DNA from: Wurfbainia villosa
Taxonomy: Eukaryota; Streptophyta; Magnoliopsida; Zingiberales; Zingiberaceae
Length of the DNA: 64,000 nt
Assembly: GCA_025175895.1 (NCBI GenBank)
Contig: CM045997.1
Location: forward strand, 101,542,479 to 101,606,478
Direction of reading: 5' to 3'
Shown here in pieces: positions 15,001 to 23,340 of this stretch (position 1 is the first letter of the stretch; every line of letters starts with the position of its first letter). Both the position numbers and the translations under genes were made by a program. The notes beneath the pieces are model-generated. The model was not told the origin of the DNA and searched no databases. It saw nothing but the letters and a program-made list of their open reading frames with translations.

Positions 15001-18000
15001 TGTATTATTCTTCAATTCTCTACTGAGGAAAACTTGACTTATAATGAGTTGTCGACTTCTCTTTAGATTTTTGTTTCCAAGCATAAGGAACAATTACTTC
15101 AATAACTTTGTTTAGCAATGGTTTCTCATTAGTTTTCTTCTTTGGCCATCCCTTCCAATGAGAAAGAAATTGATGCACTTTGTTTCTCTTTTTTCACTTT
15201 GACTTTGAAATAATGCTTTTTTGTCGTTCTTTCTAATGAGTAAGAAAATATCTAAGTTTATTATATGGTGAGAATAATATCTATGCCTTTATTGAAATTC
15301 ATGTAATATATATTGGGAGTATTGAGAATACAATCAAAGTCTCACATGAATAAAACATGGAAAAGATCATGCACTTATAAGATGAAAAAAATAGCTCCAT
15401 TAATATGAGATCTTTTGAGTATAGTCCAAAAATAAAACCATGAGAGCTTAGATCTAAAGTGGACAATATCATACCATTGGAGATATATGAATCTTATAAA
15501 CACTAACAATTGGTATCATAGTCATGGTCCATGTCAAGTCATACACTTTGAATGAAGGAAGTGGGGCTCCTATGTTCGAATCAAGAGAACCAGATACCAG
15601 ACACTAGATAGGAAGTTCAGTTGGGTCAAGAGGATCGGACAACTAACAGGAAGTCCAGTTGGGTCAGAACGACCAGATAACTGGTAGGAAGTCCAGCTGA
15701 GACAGGAGGACCAGATAGTTGGTAGAAAGTCTTTGTGAATTGAGGATTGAATATCAAGTAAAGGGAGTCCTTCGAAGATGGATAGGCTTGACGGGGAGAC
15801 CCAATGTGATCCTTTGTTTGAGGGAGGGTTGTTGGGAGTATTGAGAATATAATTAAAGTCTCACATTGGTAAAATATGAAAAAAATCATGTGCTTATAAA
15901 ATGAAAAGATATCTCCATTGTTATGAAATTCTTTGGGTATAATTCAAAAATAAAATCATGCATGAGGGCTTAGCCTCCAAAGTGGACAATATCATATCAT
16001 TATGGAAATATATGAATCTTATAGACACTAACAATATAGAGAGCACGATATGAATGTATTTAACGCAGTAGAAATATTTCTAATATGTAAAATGGAGTTT
16101 TTGGTTTGGTATATAGAAGGAAATAAGATATTTAATTTAATTAGTTGATATGCATAAAAAAATATAAGTAAATATAAAAGAAATCATACTATTTGTAAAT
16201 TTTTAAATTACGATCTTGCATTGCTAAATTATGCTTCCATAGGTAACATGAATACATCATATTATGTTACTTAAAGTTATAGTGAATATTATGCAGATTA
16301 GACTCCAAGGAAATAAAGTGAATATGAGATTTTTTTAATATCACATCATTAAAGGGTTTGTCCAAAATATTATTGAAGGACTCTTCTAAAATATTTTTAG
16401 AGGATTTCTCTAAGATTGATTTATAAAGAGAGTTATCTAAACACATTTCTTTTATTTTAGTGGCAAGTTCATAGATCGTAAGAGAACTAATAGATTTAGT
16501 TAATGGTTTCAAAAATTGACTTCTTATTATTATATGTTTGTTGGCGATCATCTATTAAAGTTTAGTGAAACATTTTTTATTAATTATATTTTCATTTCAT
16601 ACCATTATGTAATGAGTTTTTGTCCTGGTCTTTACTACTTTGAACATATTGTTAATAAACTTTAGCGGGCCCACTAAGTATGAATTTAATGAATCTTACT
16701 CATTAATTTTGGTAAAATTATGTAGATCAAAATAATTTCAATATCATCTAACCAATTAAGAAATACATTAGGATCTATAGTTTCATCAAATGTAGAAGTA
16801 TATGCTCTAACATGTGATTTACAAAAATAATGAGATTCTGTTTTAGACATAGCCTTATATGTACGTCATTCCTAAATTTAATAGTATACAAAGAATAACC
16901 ATTATAGTTCTCAATTCAAATTTATTATTCACAAGGGGCACATTCTTAAAATCTAAATCTCATATATATTTAGTAATATGGTGTTTTCTCTCATCAAATT
17001 AATTCAAATAATGATATTATAAAATAAACTAATGTGATATATTAAATGAGATGTAGAAGAATATGATAGGTTAATCGTTACTTTTGCAAAAAAAAAAAAG
17101 AAGATTAGAATCGTCAACCTAGCGACTCCCATCGATCTGTTCCACGACCATTGCGAGGGAGGTAAATCACGAAGAGTCCTATGAGTCTTGATATAGTGGC
17201 CAAGACACGTGGAGGTCATCTGAATTCAGGAAAAGATTTTAGACCTCCTCTGAAATCGATCCATGTTACTTCTGCAATCACTGTTGTGCCTTAGCCACCA
17301 TACCATACCCATGGGGACTATGTTAATCGTTACTAAATTGACGATGATATATTATTTGATGGATGATAATTAAATAAAATAGAAGATATTTGATTTGATG
17401 AATAATTACTAAAATAAATAGAAAATATATTCTTTCATGGGTAATGATTAAACTAAAAAGCATGTCTAAATTAAATTAGAAAAATACGATGAGATTTTGA
17501 TTTTTATGAATAAGATGTTAATATGCATGAGTTCATGAGAAAATACTAATTAAATACAAAAATTTAAAATTATCAACTAAATGAATAAAATTTAATTTTA
17601 GAAAAGGAATTATATTTATGTCAGATAATGTAAAATTTGTCAATGCTAAAGTTATTCAAGTTTTGAACTGCACTAATGGATGAAAATGTTTAATTTGCTC
17701 TTGTTGAATATAAAAAAGACAATTATTTTCTTTTAAACTAAAATACAAAAAGACAATTAAATCTTTTTTAAAATTTTATTAACATTTGATTTTGTCGGTG
17801 TATTATTTGCAATTGAGAAAGTTGATATACGATGGTTGTTATCATTGTGGTGAGCTAAAAATGATGTTATTTTGGTGACACCATGCGACTGAAACTAATA
17901 AGATTGAGGCAATAAAATCTTTATGTTATTGCTATAAGTGCTCATTATAGCAATGCAACAAAAGAAAATGTATTTTTCTTCTTCTTTTTTTTCTGTAATA

Positions 18001-20208
18001 TTTTTTCATTCTTCTGTTTTTTTTTTTCATTTTTTCTCTCTCTCTCTCTCTTTCTCACCTTTTTTTTTTCTCTTTTTTCTTTCTTTTCCCTCAAAATTTC
18101 TCCTAAATTATAACTTAAAAACAGATGATAATAGAAAAATAATAATGATGTGGAATAAAAATATAAAAGATGAGGATAAAAATAGATGTGCGAAAGATTA
18201 GGTGGAGATAATATATGTGATGATAAGAAGAAAGTGAAATCACAATAAGAATTAATAGCTAAAGAAAGATATAAAGAAACAAATCAGGTGCTAAATTGTA
18301 AATGAGTTGGGGATAACAGGGAAACTAAATTTTAAGGATTATGGATAATGAAGATAACTAATACTAAAACCAAACTACTAAGCTTCAACTATGATACCAA
18401 TTGACATAACACTAAATTGAAACGGTTAAACTATCTATAAATTAGGAACGAAATTGATAGAACTAAGGAAAACTCTTGTGCAAAGAAGTTAAATTACAAA
18501 TTATATTAATTCAAAAGTGATTAAAATACTAGACTCAAGACTCCTTTTATGATTGAACACTAAATATAAAAATAAATATGTTAAATAAAAAAATTCTGTA
18601 TTTATTATCAAAATATAAAATATCAATTACGAAATAATAAAAAAAATCAAATCTCTAATTTATTGCAAATGCTCAAAGTTAAATGTGTTCTATTATCGAA
18701 AATTTTCGATTTCTTTTCTTTTTATGCTGATGAATCAATCTGGAATCTATTATTTTCTTTTCTACACTATTTATTTTTTTGTTTGCATTATTATTTTTTC
18801 TTTATTTGCATTATCCTCTTAATTAATGCATCTCAGAAAATCCAGTTAACCTAGAGCTAACTATAATTGAAATTATAAATTGGTAAAAACTTTTCTATGT
18901 TACCAAGGAAAATTACTTCTTTTTAGTTTGAGCGTCGAAAGTTCACCTGAGGTGATATCGTGAAACAGGTTTGGGATATCAATTGTCAAAAATCATCGCT
19001 TCTATGGGAGACCAAAGAACATAAAAAAACTGTTACTTGCTTTGTCCTTTCTGAATCAGGGCATACCATTATTAGTGGATCCTCGGATAAAACCATAAGA
19101 GTAAGTGATCGAATATCGTTCTTTTTGATGAAGGATTGGATTTGATTAGCTAGAAAAACTGCTAACAAATCAAATGCTCATGATTTTCTTTACAGCTATG
19201 GAAAATGACAGAGAGGAAATTGGAGTGCATCGAAGTGATAGAGATGAAAGAGCCAATCCAAAAATTAGAAACTTATGGCAACACAATACTCATTGTAACA
19301 TGTAGCCGTGGACTCAAGGTCTGTTGATTGCTATAGAAAAAGAAGTCAACTTTATTCTTCAGATTTCAATCCGATCTATTTTTTTTGTTTCTTTCTAGGT
19401 GTGTAATGCATCCAGAAGTTTCCAAACTTTATGCAAGAGTAAACAAATAAAATGTTTTCTCGTGGCTCGAGAGAAAGTTTACCTTGGATGCTCAGATTCA
19501 AGCATACTGGTACGTTGGATATGAAAACATCTATAAATAACCATGTTGAGCATGTAACTAATGTTATCTGAAAAATGAAAATTCTCATTAGGAGATAGAT
19601 TTGTCTGATGGAAACAAGACTGTCATTAGACCACCAGTGAATAGCTGGAGGATTCACAAGAAACCCATAAATGCAATAAAGCTCTACAAGGACTGGGTGT
19701 ATAGCGCAGGTGCTGTTGTCGAAGGATCTTGTATGAAGGTATCGACAGTCATGTGACTTTACTGATCTTTAGCAACTCTCTAATTTTTGGATATCACAGA
19801 ACTGGAAAAAGCACTGGCAACCTCAAATATCCATACATACGACAGTCCAGGCAATGGAAGTAGTGGAAGATTTCATATATTTGAATTGCATCTCTTCCAG
19901 AAGTACAGTGCAGGTAAACTTCCCTTTATTATTCGTAATTCTCAAAGAACTCGGTCAATATCTATATATCGCTTCATCTGAAACCTGGAAATCTTGCATA
20001 GATCTGGCTTAGAGGACAACAGCAGAAAGTAGGAAGGTTAGCAGCAGGGTGCAAGGTAACGAGCCTTCTGTGGGCAAATGATATCATATTTTGTGGCACT
20101 GAAAATGGCTTAATCAAGGTTCGTCACCAAATTCACGGAAGTTACCATTTGGTTCTTATTCGTATTCTGATATAAACATGAACCTTGCAGGGTTGGATAC
20201 CTCTCTGA
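1..20208 (+). CDS. LIN: LIN/CERBERUS-like E3 ubiquitin ligase gene, 5'-truncated by window edge (14 exons)
   Basis: Joined exons are 2-130, 1588-2735, 3349-3490, 11943-12188, 12706-13000, 13397-13518, 13845-13964, 18969-19100, 19196-19318, 19399-19509, 19592-19738, 19800-19913, 20002-20118 and 20191-20208. All have GT/AG borders, and phases are consistent for 988 codons ending in TGA. The first ~43 residues are acidic and Ser-rich (SEEESDLE). Exons 2-6 give an all-helical armadillo-like region with the family phrases GGTYSWTGEPYTAPWL, NIDWLDPCLQ and SFTWMAEEL. Exons 7-14 give WD40 repeats (GHSDGSIR-VWDI, GSSDKTIR-LWKM, CGTENGLIK-GWIPL-stop). In the LIN/CERBERUS family a U-box that recruits E2 precedes these domains, and legume members are needed for rhizobial infection threads. 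The U-box is not in the window. About 987 visible residues fit the part of a ~1,500-aa family member that follows the U-box. The two longest introns are filled with transposons, yet the frame is open throughout, so the gene is probably functional. Orthology to legume LIN is inferred. Confidence 0.9.
2..130 (+). CDS. LIN: LIN-like gene, first visible exon (partial)
   Basis: Frame 2 is open for 43 codons and ends in the acidic run SEEESDLE before a GTAATT donor at 131. It ends in phase 0, which matches the acceptor at 1588. Its 5' border lies outside the window. Confidence 0.7.
131..1587 (+). other. Intron between first two visible LIN-like exons
   Basis: No coding sequence could be supported in this 1.46-kb AT-rich stretch. 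The part from about 540 to 1000 begins with 'gttatgtttggtagagttg' and ends near 'accaaactaaaacgatcc', which faintly resembles MITE ends. No target duplication was found, so it is left unnamed. Confidence 0.5.
1588..2735 (+). CDS. LIN: LIN-like gene exon: linker plus start of armadillo-like region
   Basis: The acceptor 'tctgcag' at 1581-1587 puts the exon in phase 0 with the preceding one. It encodes about 383 residues. The first ~140 are basic and Ser/Arg-rich (FRRSPISLEKYS, RSFSSTRRTRYNLSEF). The rest is helical, from TTIWQFLQKKNEVKHSP through ILDKLLEIISAS, SVSILLLLISEDK and LPALVEVACSPRS to FAALQYFHEILQIP, typical of ARM-type repeats in plant U-box proteins. It ends in phase 2 at a GTATGG donor, and the split CG|G codon is completed at 3349. 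Confidence 0.88.
3349..3490 (+). CDS. LIN: LIN-like gene exon: armadillo-like repeat
   Basis: The exon completes the split Arg codon and reads ASGIHLLHQIWQQRSISIMH and HQLMAANLLLQLDML before a GTAAAG donor. The phrase LAANLLLQLD-type is characteristic of this family just before the EDSSGKS-like segment, here EQSSGRS in the next exon, 8.45 kb away. Confidence 0.88.
3900..5690 (+). mobile_element. Degenerate Ty1/copia gag-pol fragment
   Basis: Broken + strand frames show the order of a copia polyprotein. A protease-like segment (NTWWIDS, then THVSN) lies near 4,060-4,120. A GAG-pre-integrase-like stretch (GVLCDGLYKLKFNNLFAETL analogue) lies near 4,390-4,470. An integrase core (GEKYFITFISDY, LLHEKFQTVDTLEVF, KIIRSDRNDEYY) lies near 4,750-4,920. 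Downstream pieces include GFFIAYLKSPK. Many stops and frameshifts are present, and LTRs were not identified. It lies sense inside the LIN-like intron and cannot encode an active protein. Confidence 0.8.
5710..7150 (+). mobile_element. Copia (SIRE/Maximus-like) LTR, probably solo, in LIN-like intron
   Basis: The segment begins TGTTGGTACAATTAACC. It runs through imperfect repeats and a promoter-like stretch ('tctataagaac') and finishes with 'gttattcaccctttctag', which matches the usual end sequence (attcaccccc..ctag) of this LTR class elsewhere in the window at 38,755. No gag, pol or second LTR follows. The right border and target duplication were not resolved. Confidence 0.6.
5850..6260 (+). 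repeat. Imperfect tandem repeats within copia-type LTR
   Basis: Roughly 35-40-bp units of the form 'ggtcaagggtgaccggatga' then 'ctagcaagggaaaa' recur about ten times. The same vocabulary occurs at 20,790-21,460 and inside the TRIM at 15,600-15,760. Confidence 0.7.
7640..8160 (-). mobile_element. Ty3/gypsy reverse transcriptase fragment
   Basis: On the minus strand the peptide PILLTPKKDGSKSMCVDNQ and INKITVKYKFSIPQLDNM is a Ty3/gypsy RT fingers domain. It is followed by FLKIDLR and, after a frameshift, YGLYEWMVMPF-like sequence and IYFDDILVY. The catalytic FDD lies at about 7,690-7,700. It is antisense to the LIN-like gene and lies downstream of the gag and protease pieces on the same strand. 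Frameshifts show that it is inactive. The motifs suggest a chromovirus-like lineage. Confidence 0.85.
8653..8946 (-). mobile_element. Ty3/gypsy aspartic protease-region fragment
   Basis: The 97-residue open frame includes RTNIFYTICTVADKVCKMMI, then DNDSCEDVVSKEVMHKLQL, the plant Ty3/gypsy pattern around the protease active site (usually D-[GST]-x-[SA]). A degenerate gag zinc knuckle, KCFRYGEP, is just upstream on the minus strand near 9,000-9,025. Confidence 0.7.
9210..9690 (-). mobile_element. Ty3/gypsy gag (Retrotrans_gag-like) fragment
   Basis: Across shifted minus-strand frames one reads a RFFDFKEVPNCAKVKLVIIK-like segment, then LKDRASVWWKQL and EKIKRKIKGHF, the conserved core of plant gypsy gag. 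Gag, protease and RT follow in normal order on the minus strand from 9,690 to 7,640, so they are one relic about 2 kb long. No clear PBS or LTR pair was found. The 9,800-10,460 stretch may be LTR/leader sequence. Confidence 0.75.
11943..12188 (+). CDS. LIN: LIN-like gene exon: end of armadillo-like region
   Basis: 82 codons run from EQSSGRSVFKEEAMEVLLEA to NIDWLDPCLQ, then a GTAATA donor. Contains GGTYSWTGEPYTAPWLLKRA, the most diagnostic LIN-family segment in the window. Confidence 0.92.
12706..13000 (+). CDS. LIN: LIN-like gene exon: helical region before WD40 domain
   Basis: The exon follows 'tttgtgcag' and encodes DTEINAWSSKAARSIIKMGD through DRVLSCICVYNYTSGK, ending in phase 1 with G split to the next exon. 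The YNYTSGKG phrase is shared with LIN homologues. The intron before it (12,189-12,705) holds only non-coding sequence. Confidence 0.92.
13397..13518 (+). CDS. LIN: LIN-like gene exon
   Basis: Encodes (G)KQKLMNFTEGIRESLRRLSS then FTWMAEELLRVTDYFLPTKP. Ends in phase 0 before GTTAGT. This helical hinge immediately precedes the WD40 domain in LIN-type proteins. Confidence 0.9.
13845..13964 (+). CDS. LIN: LIN-like gene exon: first WD40 blade
   Basis: 40 codons run RVSCVHTQIVEVGQVSMGAA then TALIFFKGQLCVGHSDGSIR. The GHSDGSI(K/R)VW signature is completed by VWDI at the start of the next exon, 5 kb away. Confidence 0.92.
14105..14306 (+). mobile_element. tRNA-derived SINE, copy 1
   Basis: A GCCCCCACGG-type tRNA-like head contains an A-box-like AGTGACTAGCACA and a B-box-like GGGTCAATCCC. 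The tail reads 'gtgatttatttccctt' then 'ttagattgacgaattccaac'. It is flanked by near-identical 24-bp duplications (14,081-14,104 and 14,307-14,330, 3 mismatches) that begin GCATCATATGAA. Confidence 0.8.
14745..15060 (+). repeat. Diverged direct-repeat block, copy A
   Basis: This AT-rich block contains 'aaattatattaattc', 'gatgaatcaatttggaat' and 'tttgcattattattttc'. It matches 18,470-18,850 in the same order and orientation within the same intron. A 60-residue open stretch here is a chance frame. Confidence 0.65.
15311..15508 (+). repeat. TRIM 5' LTR
   Basis: 198-bp LTR. The first dinucleotide is mutated from TG to TA; the end is ACTAACA. Confidence 0.9.
15830..16033 (+). repeat. TRIM 3' LTR
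   Basis: 204-bp LTR beginning TGTTGGGAGTATTGAG, immediately after the polypurine tract. It differs from the 5' copy at many positions, so the insertion is old. Confidence 0.9.
16267..16860 (-). mobile_element. Possible Ty3/gypsy-type gag fragment
   Basis: On the minus strand near 16,740-16,830, TFDETIDPNVFLNWLDDIE resembles the opening of plant gypsy gag (T-F-D/K-G..DPN-F-DWLDDI). A 94-residue open frame downstream (IIRSQFLKPLTKSISSL) was not recognised. No other domain was found, so the family assignment is tentative. Confidence 0.45.
17083..17321 (-). mobile_element. tRNA-derived SINE, copy 2
   Basis: The minus-strand head is GTCCCCATGGGTATGG with A-box-like GTGGCTAAGGCAC and B-box-like GGATCGATTTC. 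The tail is 'cgtgatttacctccctcg', then 'aggttgacgattctaatc' and an A/T run. A perfect 13-bp target duplication GTTAATCGTTACT lies at 17,070-17,082 and 17,322-17,334. Confidence 0.88.
17965..18105 (+). repeat. Pyrimidine-rich microsatellite tract
   Basis: About 140 bases of nearly pure C/T with a (TC)n core near 18,036-18,056 and several T runs. No coding sense. Confidence 0.85.
18470..18850 (+). repeat. Diverged direct-repeat block, copy B
   Basis: Second copy of the 14,745-15,060 block ('aaattatattaattc', 'gatgaatcaatctggaat', 'tttgcattattattttt'), 3.7 kb downstream in the same intron. Confidence 0.65.
18969..19100 (+). CDS. LIN: LIN-like gene exon: WD40 blade
   Basis: 44 codons run VWDINCQKSSLLWETKEHKK, then TVTCFVLSESGHTIISGSSD and KTIR, ending at GTAAGT. 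Classic WD40 D-x-T-I-R-[LW]W is completed in the next exon. Confidence 0.93.
19196..19318 (+). CDS. LIN: LIN-like gene exon: WD40 blade
   Basis: 41 codons run LWKMTERKLECIEVIEMKEP then IQKLETYGNTILIVTCSRGL and K, after 'tctttacag' and before GTCTGT. Confidence 0.92.
19399..19509 (+). CDS. LIN: LIN-like gene exon: WD40 blade
   Basis: 37 codons run VCNASRSFQTLCKSKQIKCF then LVAREKVYLGCSDSSIL. The acceptor is 'tttctag' and the donor GTACGT. Confidence 0.92.
19592..19738 (+). CDS. LIN: LIN-like gene exon: WD40 blade
   Basis: 49 codons run EIDLSDGNKTVIRPPVNSWR, then IHKKPINAIKLYKDWVYSAG and AVVEGSCMK, ending at GTATCG. KPINA(I/L)..Y.DW.YS.. is shared by LIN proteins. Confidence 0.93.
19800..19913 (+). 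CDS. LIN: LIN-like gene exon: WD40 blade
   Basis: 38 codons run NWKKHWQPQISIHTTVQAME then VVEDFIYLNCISSRSTVQ. AMxVVEDFIYLNC is a strong family phrase. Confidence 0.93.
20002..20118 (+). CDS. LIN: LIN-like gene exon: last WD40 blade
   Basis: 39 codons run IWLRGQQQKVGRLAAGCKVT then SLLWANDIIFCGTENGLIK, ending at GTTCGT. CGTE.GLIKGWIPL is the usual LIN C-terminus. Confidence 0.93.
20191..20208 (+). CDS. LIN: LIN-like gene terminal exon
   Basis: An 18-bp micro-exon, GWIPL plus TGA, after 'accttgcag'. It finishes the WD40 domain. It is too short for ORF finders but is required by the family C-terminus. Confidence 0.9.
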   Translation, partial: GWIPL

Positions 20209-20789
20209 AACAACTAAACCGAAATCCAATATTGTGTATTCTACCTGCCATCTATCCGAGGTCAATAAGAGGATGTGCTGCGAGCCGACTCACCCAGCTG
20301 AAGGATTATGCATCAATACTCCCAACCATATTTGTTATGCTGAGAGAGAATCTTTGAAAACTGTATATTGGCATAGAAGTGTCTCGTACAAATGTTAGTA
20401 TGTTAATGTAAGAGAATCTTTCAAAATTGTGCATTGACATAGCCACATAGGAGTTTCTTGGACAAAAGAAAAATATGTTTATGTAATAATTTTTGTATAA
20501 TCTTAGGTGAGAAAAATAACAACATCCTTTCTCTAATAGTGGTGAATGATAAACTACTAGTCCAAGGCCTCCAACTTTTATAGAAGAAGAACAATTGATA
20601 GAAATAAATGAAAACAAAAGAGTTAATATGAAGAGGTGAGCCGTTTAAGTTAGAAAACATTCACCTAGGTTTGACATAGAACAGGAAGTTTGAGTTAATA
20701 AATGATCCTAATTTATTATCAAACATCAAAAAAGGATTATTTAGGTACAATCAACTCATTATCTTGCCCTTTGATATTTGAATAATATG
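20209..20789 (+). other. LIN-like 3' flank, no gene seen
   Basis: Presumed 3' UTR and downstream sequence. The first clear AATAAA is at about 20,602. The short minus-strand open frames have no recognisable content. Confidence 0.5.
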
Positions 20790-21460
20790 TTTATTGATTA
20801 TGTCAAGTAGATACAACTTGATTAAATATTTGACTATTGAGAAAGTCTAGGTGGATCAGATAGACTTGACACTTGGCATTAAAGAATTATTTAATAGGTC
20901 AATGCAGATTAGATGTCAGGCAGATAACGAGAAGTTCAATAGATATTGATAGGAGAAGTTCAAACAGATCAAGGAGGATATGATATTTGACAAGTGATGG
21001 AAAGTCCTAATAAGTCAATAATCACTAGAAGTTATGCAAAGGAAGTCTAGGTAAGTTAGTGAGGATCAAATACGTGGGGAAGTCTGAGTAAGTCAGTGAA
21101 AACTGAATACTTAGTGGAGGATGTCCCAATGAGTTGATGAGGACTAAATGCTAGGCAGGCGATGAAGATTGACTATGGTTGTGCAGTAGGAGATCTTGGT
21201 ATATACAATCTACATCTAGTTATGATTGACTAAGAGTTAGTAAGTGTAAAGTTTAAATAGGTCAAATGTGATCGGATACTTAACATTTGATGGAAATCTT
21301 AGTAGATTGCAAGAGACTAGATGTTAGGCAAGATGAAAAAAATCCATAGGGATGAACTCTAGCTAGGTGTAAAATCTAAATAAGTCAAAGGGAGACCAAA
21401 TGCATGGCAAGGGGGAAAGTGTTAGCAAGTTGTAGGAAATTAGATGTTAGGTGGTAACCA
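20790..21460 (+). repeat. LTR-derived imperfect tandem repeats
   Basis: Units such as 'ggtcaaatgtgatcggatac' and 'agactagatgttaggcaag' repeat with the vocabulary of the copia-type LTR at 5,850-6,260. No termini were found, so it is probably a fragment. Confidence 0.55.
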
Positions 21461-21469
21461 ACATTTGAA

Positions 21470-23130
21470 TGCATTATTTTAGCTCTTAATCTTGACAATT
21501 TTAATCCTCTTGTATGGTTAATTGATGATTTATATCATGTTTTACAAGTTTGATTTTATTTAGAGCTTTGATGTAATTTTTCTTGTATTTTTGGATTTAT
21601 ATCTTAAATCATGTATCTTGTCTTATAGGGGATAAAAAATGAACCATGGTCTAAACTCAAATTAAATCAATTTTAGCTTGAGGCTAAAGTTGAAGGGGAA
21701 GTCCAATTTGGATGAAGGGGAAGTTAAAGCTGAAACAATTTGATCCAAGAAGGAAGATCTGATTGATCTTGACCATTCATTTAAATTTCACTGATCCTAA
21801 GCCATCCATCTAGAAGTCATTTTGTTCATCCATCCAGATCTAGAGTGATATGGACTCTTCATCCAAATTTGAAGTAATCTTGGTCGTTGATTCAAATCCA
21901 AGTCATCCAACGGTTGCAATTGTTCAAGAGAAAGAAAACGACGAATGCTTAATTCAATCTTACGCAATCTGAGCCACTCATCATCTGAACTAATGGACAG
22001 AAATCACTTGAGAAGAGGCAAAATAGAAAGGGGAAAAAGCGGAATCATGCAGCTTTGGAGAGATTGAAACTCCATCTTCTTCCTCACGCCATCCACACCC
22101 GAGCCTTCTTCTTCCTCGGATGCCTTCTGATCACCAAGGTCAGCAGCGATCTCCTCCTTCTTCTTCCTTCGCCACTGGCCATCCCAACACCTCACACACG
22201 CACATAGAAAAGAGAAGAGAAGATCAAAAGCAACCACAGACGACCTCATCTTCCATCATCATTGTCGGCCATCTTCCACCTCTTCGCTGCATCTCCTCCA
22301 CCATCGGCTGAAGAGAAGATGTGGATTCCCTTTCTCTTTTAGCTGTGTTATCTCCACCGGTGGAATTGATTTCACAACGAAGAAAGGGGATTCCCTCCTT
22401 CACGGACATTAGTGCCACCGACCTATTCTTCTTATAGCCTAGGGTTTCCCATCACCAGAGAGCAATAGGAGATCTCATCTTCACCTCCACAACATCCACT
22501 CTGGTCATCACACGATCTTTTCTAGGGTTCCAAGACTCTTCCTACATCATCTTTAATCTGTGGTCTCTTTGATTGTAATAGATTTAGTTTCCCATGTGAA
22601 GTTTGCATACACTTCGGTTTAATTGAAATGTTTCTATGTTTTAGTTGCAATTCCTTTAGTTTACTTTCTCGCAATGCTTAGTTTCGTTAAATGCTTTACC
22701 TCATGTTGCTTTTAATTTTCCGCAATTGTAGTTAGTTAGGTTAATTTTAATTTCATGTATTGCTTTTCATTTATTAAGTTTAGTTTCCAAAACTTCAAAA
22801 CCTCTATTTGTTAATAATTGATCATGAGATTGTTATCCTGCTGTTACATTTCTTGTGAGAGATGAACTAGGACATTTCCTATCCTCTAATGCAAAAAGGT
22901 TGGAATTAATTTAATCTGCTTCTATCACCGCCTCTGACCATCATCGTAAAAGAGAATCACTTGCGAGGCTCAATTTTTAAGACTAATAACTAGTGCATAG
23001 AGGGATGACACACTCGCATTTACGAGGAATTGACCCGTTATCCTCTGATGCAAACATTTCCTATCCTATATTAGTATAGAGGGGTTCAATCAATTGTTTG
23101 ATATCGTAGCGTGACATAAAACAATCTTGA
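21470..23130 (+). mobile_element. Athila/Tat-like Ty3/gypsy LTR (approximate ends)
   Basis: Repeated 'gatccaa..gaccgttcat'-type leader text (21,740-21,910), a C/T-rich exon-like leader (22,080-22,560) and a T-rich end resemble plant Athila/Tat LTRs. It is followed by a degraded PBS (23,131-23,152) and a gag start. SINE copy 3 is inserted in it. Borders are approximate. Confidence 0.6.
22886..23053 (-). mobile_element. tRNA-derived SINE, copy 3
   Basis: The reverse complement matches copy 1: 'ggataacgggtcaattcctc', then 'atgcgagtgtgtcatccctc', then 'taattccaaccttt'. It is flanked by a perfect 14-bp duplication ACATTTCCTATCCT at 22,872-22,885 and 23,054-23,067, inside the gypsy LTR. Confidence 0.85.
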
Positions 23131-23152
23131 TGAAAATGATACCATTGTCAGG
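23131..23152 (+). other. Degenerate gypsy primer-binding site
   Basis: 'gaaaatgataccattgtcag' is a mutated form of the Athila/Tat start sequence (ggcgccgttgccggg type) and sits right after the LTR. Confidence 0.45.
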
Positions 23153-23340
23153 AATGTTAAAGGTATTTGATATCTTATAATTATTTATCTTTTGTTATAA
23201 AAAATACAAAAATTATTTGGATGCCTTGTGCTTTTTGTATTCATGTGTTTTGCATTATATAAATTTTGTGTTTTTTGATCTTGTTTGCTAGTGTTTCAAA
23301 GAAGAAAAATCAGGAACTTTTTTTTTTTTGTGTGTAAACA

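Larger units (their letters stand above)
15311..16033 (+). mobile_element. Complete TRIM-type miniature LTR element with target duplications
   Basis: The 5' LTR (15,311-15,508) and 3' LTR (15,830-16,033) are diverged direct copies running TGTTGGGAG...CTAACA (5' copy TATTGGGAG). Two bases after the 5' LTR sits a PBS matching initiator tRNA-Met (TGGTATCATAGTCATGG, 15,511-15,527). A polypurine tract GAGGGAGGGT (15,820-15,829) directly precedes the 3' LTR. The 5-bp target duplication ATATA occurs at 15,306-15,310 and 16,034-16,038. The ~320-bp internal part has no coding capacity and is built of ~38-bp repeats. Total 723 bp, the usual TRIM size. Confidence 0.93.
13965..18968 (+). other. LIN: 5.0-kb LIN-like intron carrying TRIM, two SINEs and a duplicated block
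   Basis: Bounded by GTAAGC at 13,965 and 'tgaaacag' at 18,968. It interrupts the codons for GSIR|VWDI within a WD40 blade. The listed repeats explain about a third of it. The rest (for example 16,860-17,070 and 17,340-17,960) is AT-rich with no gene seen. Confidence 0.8.
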
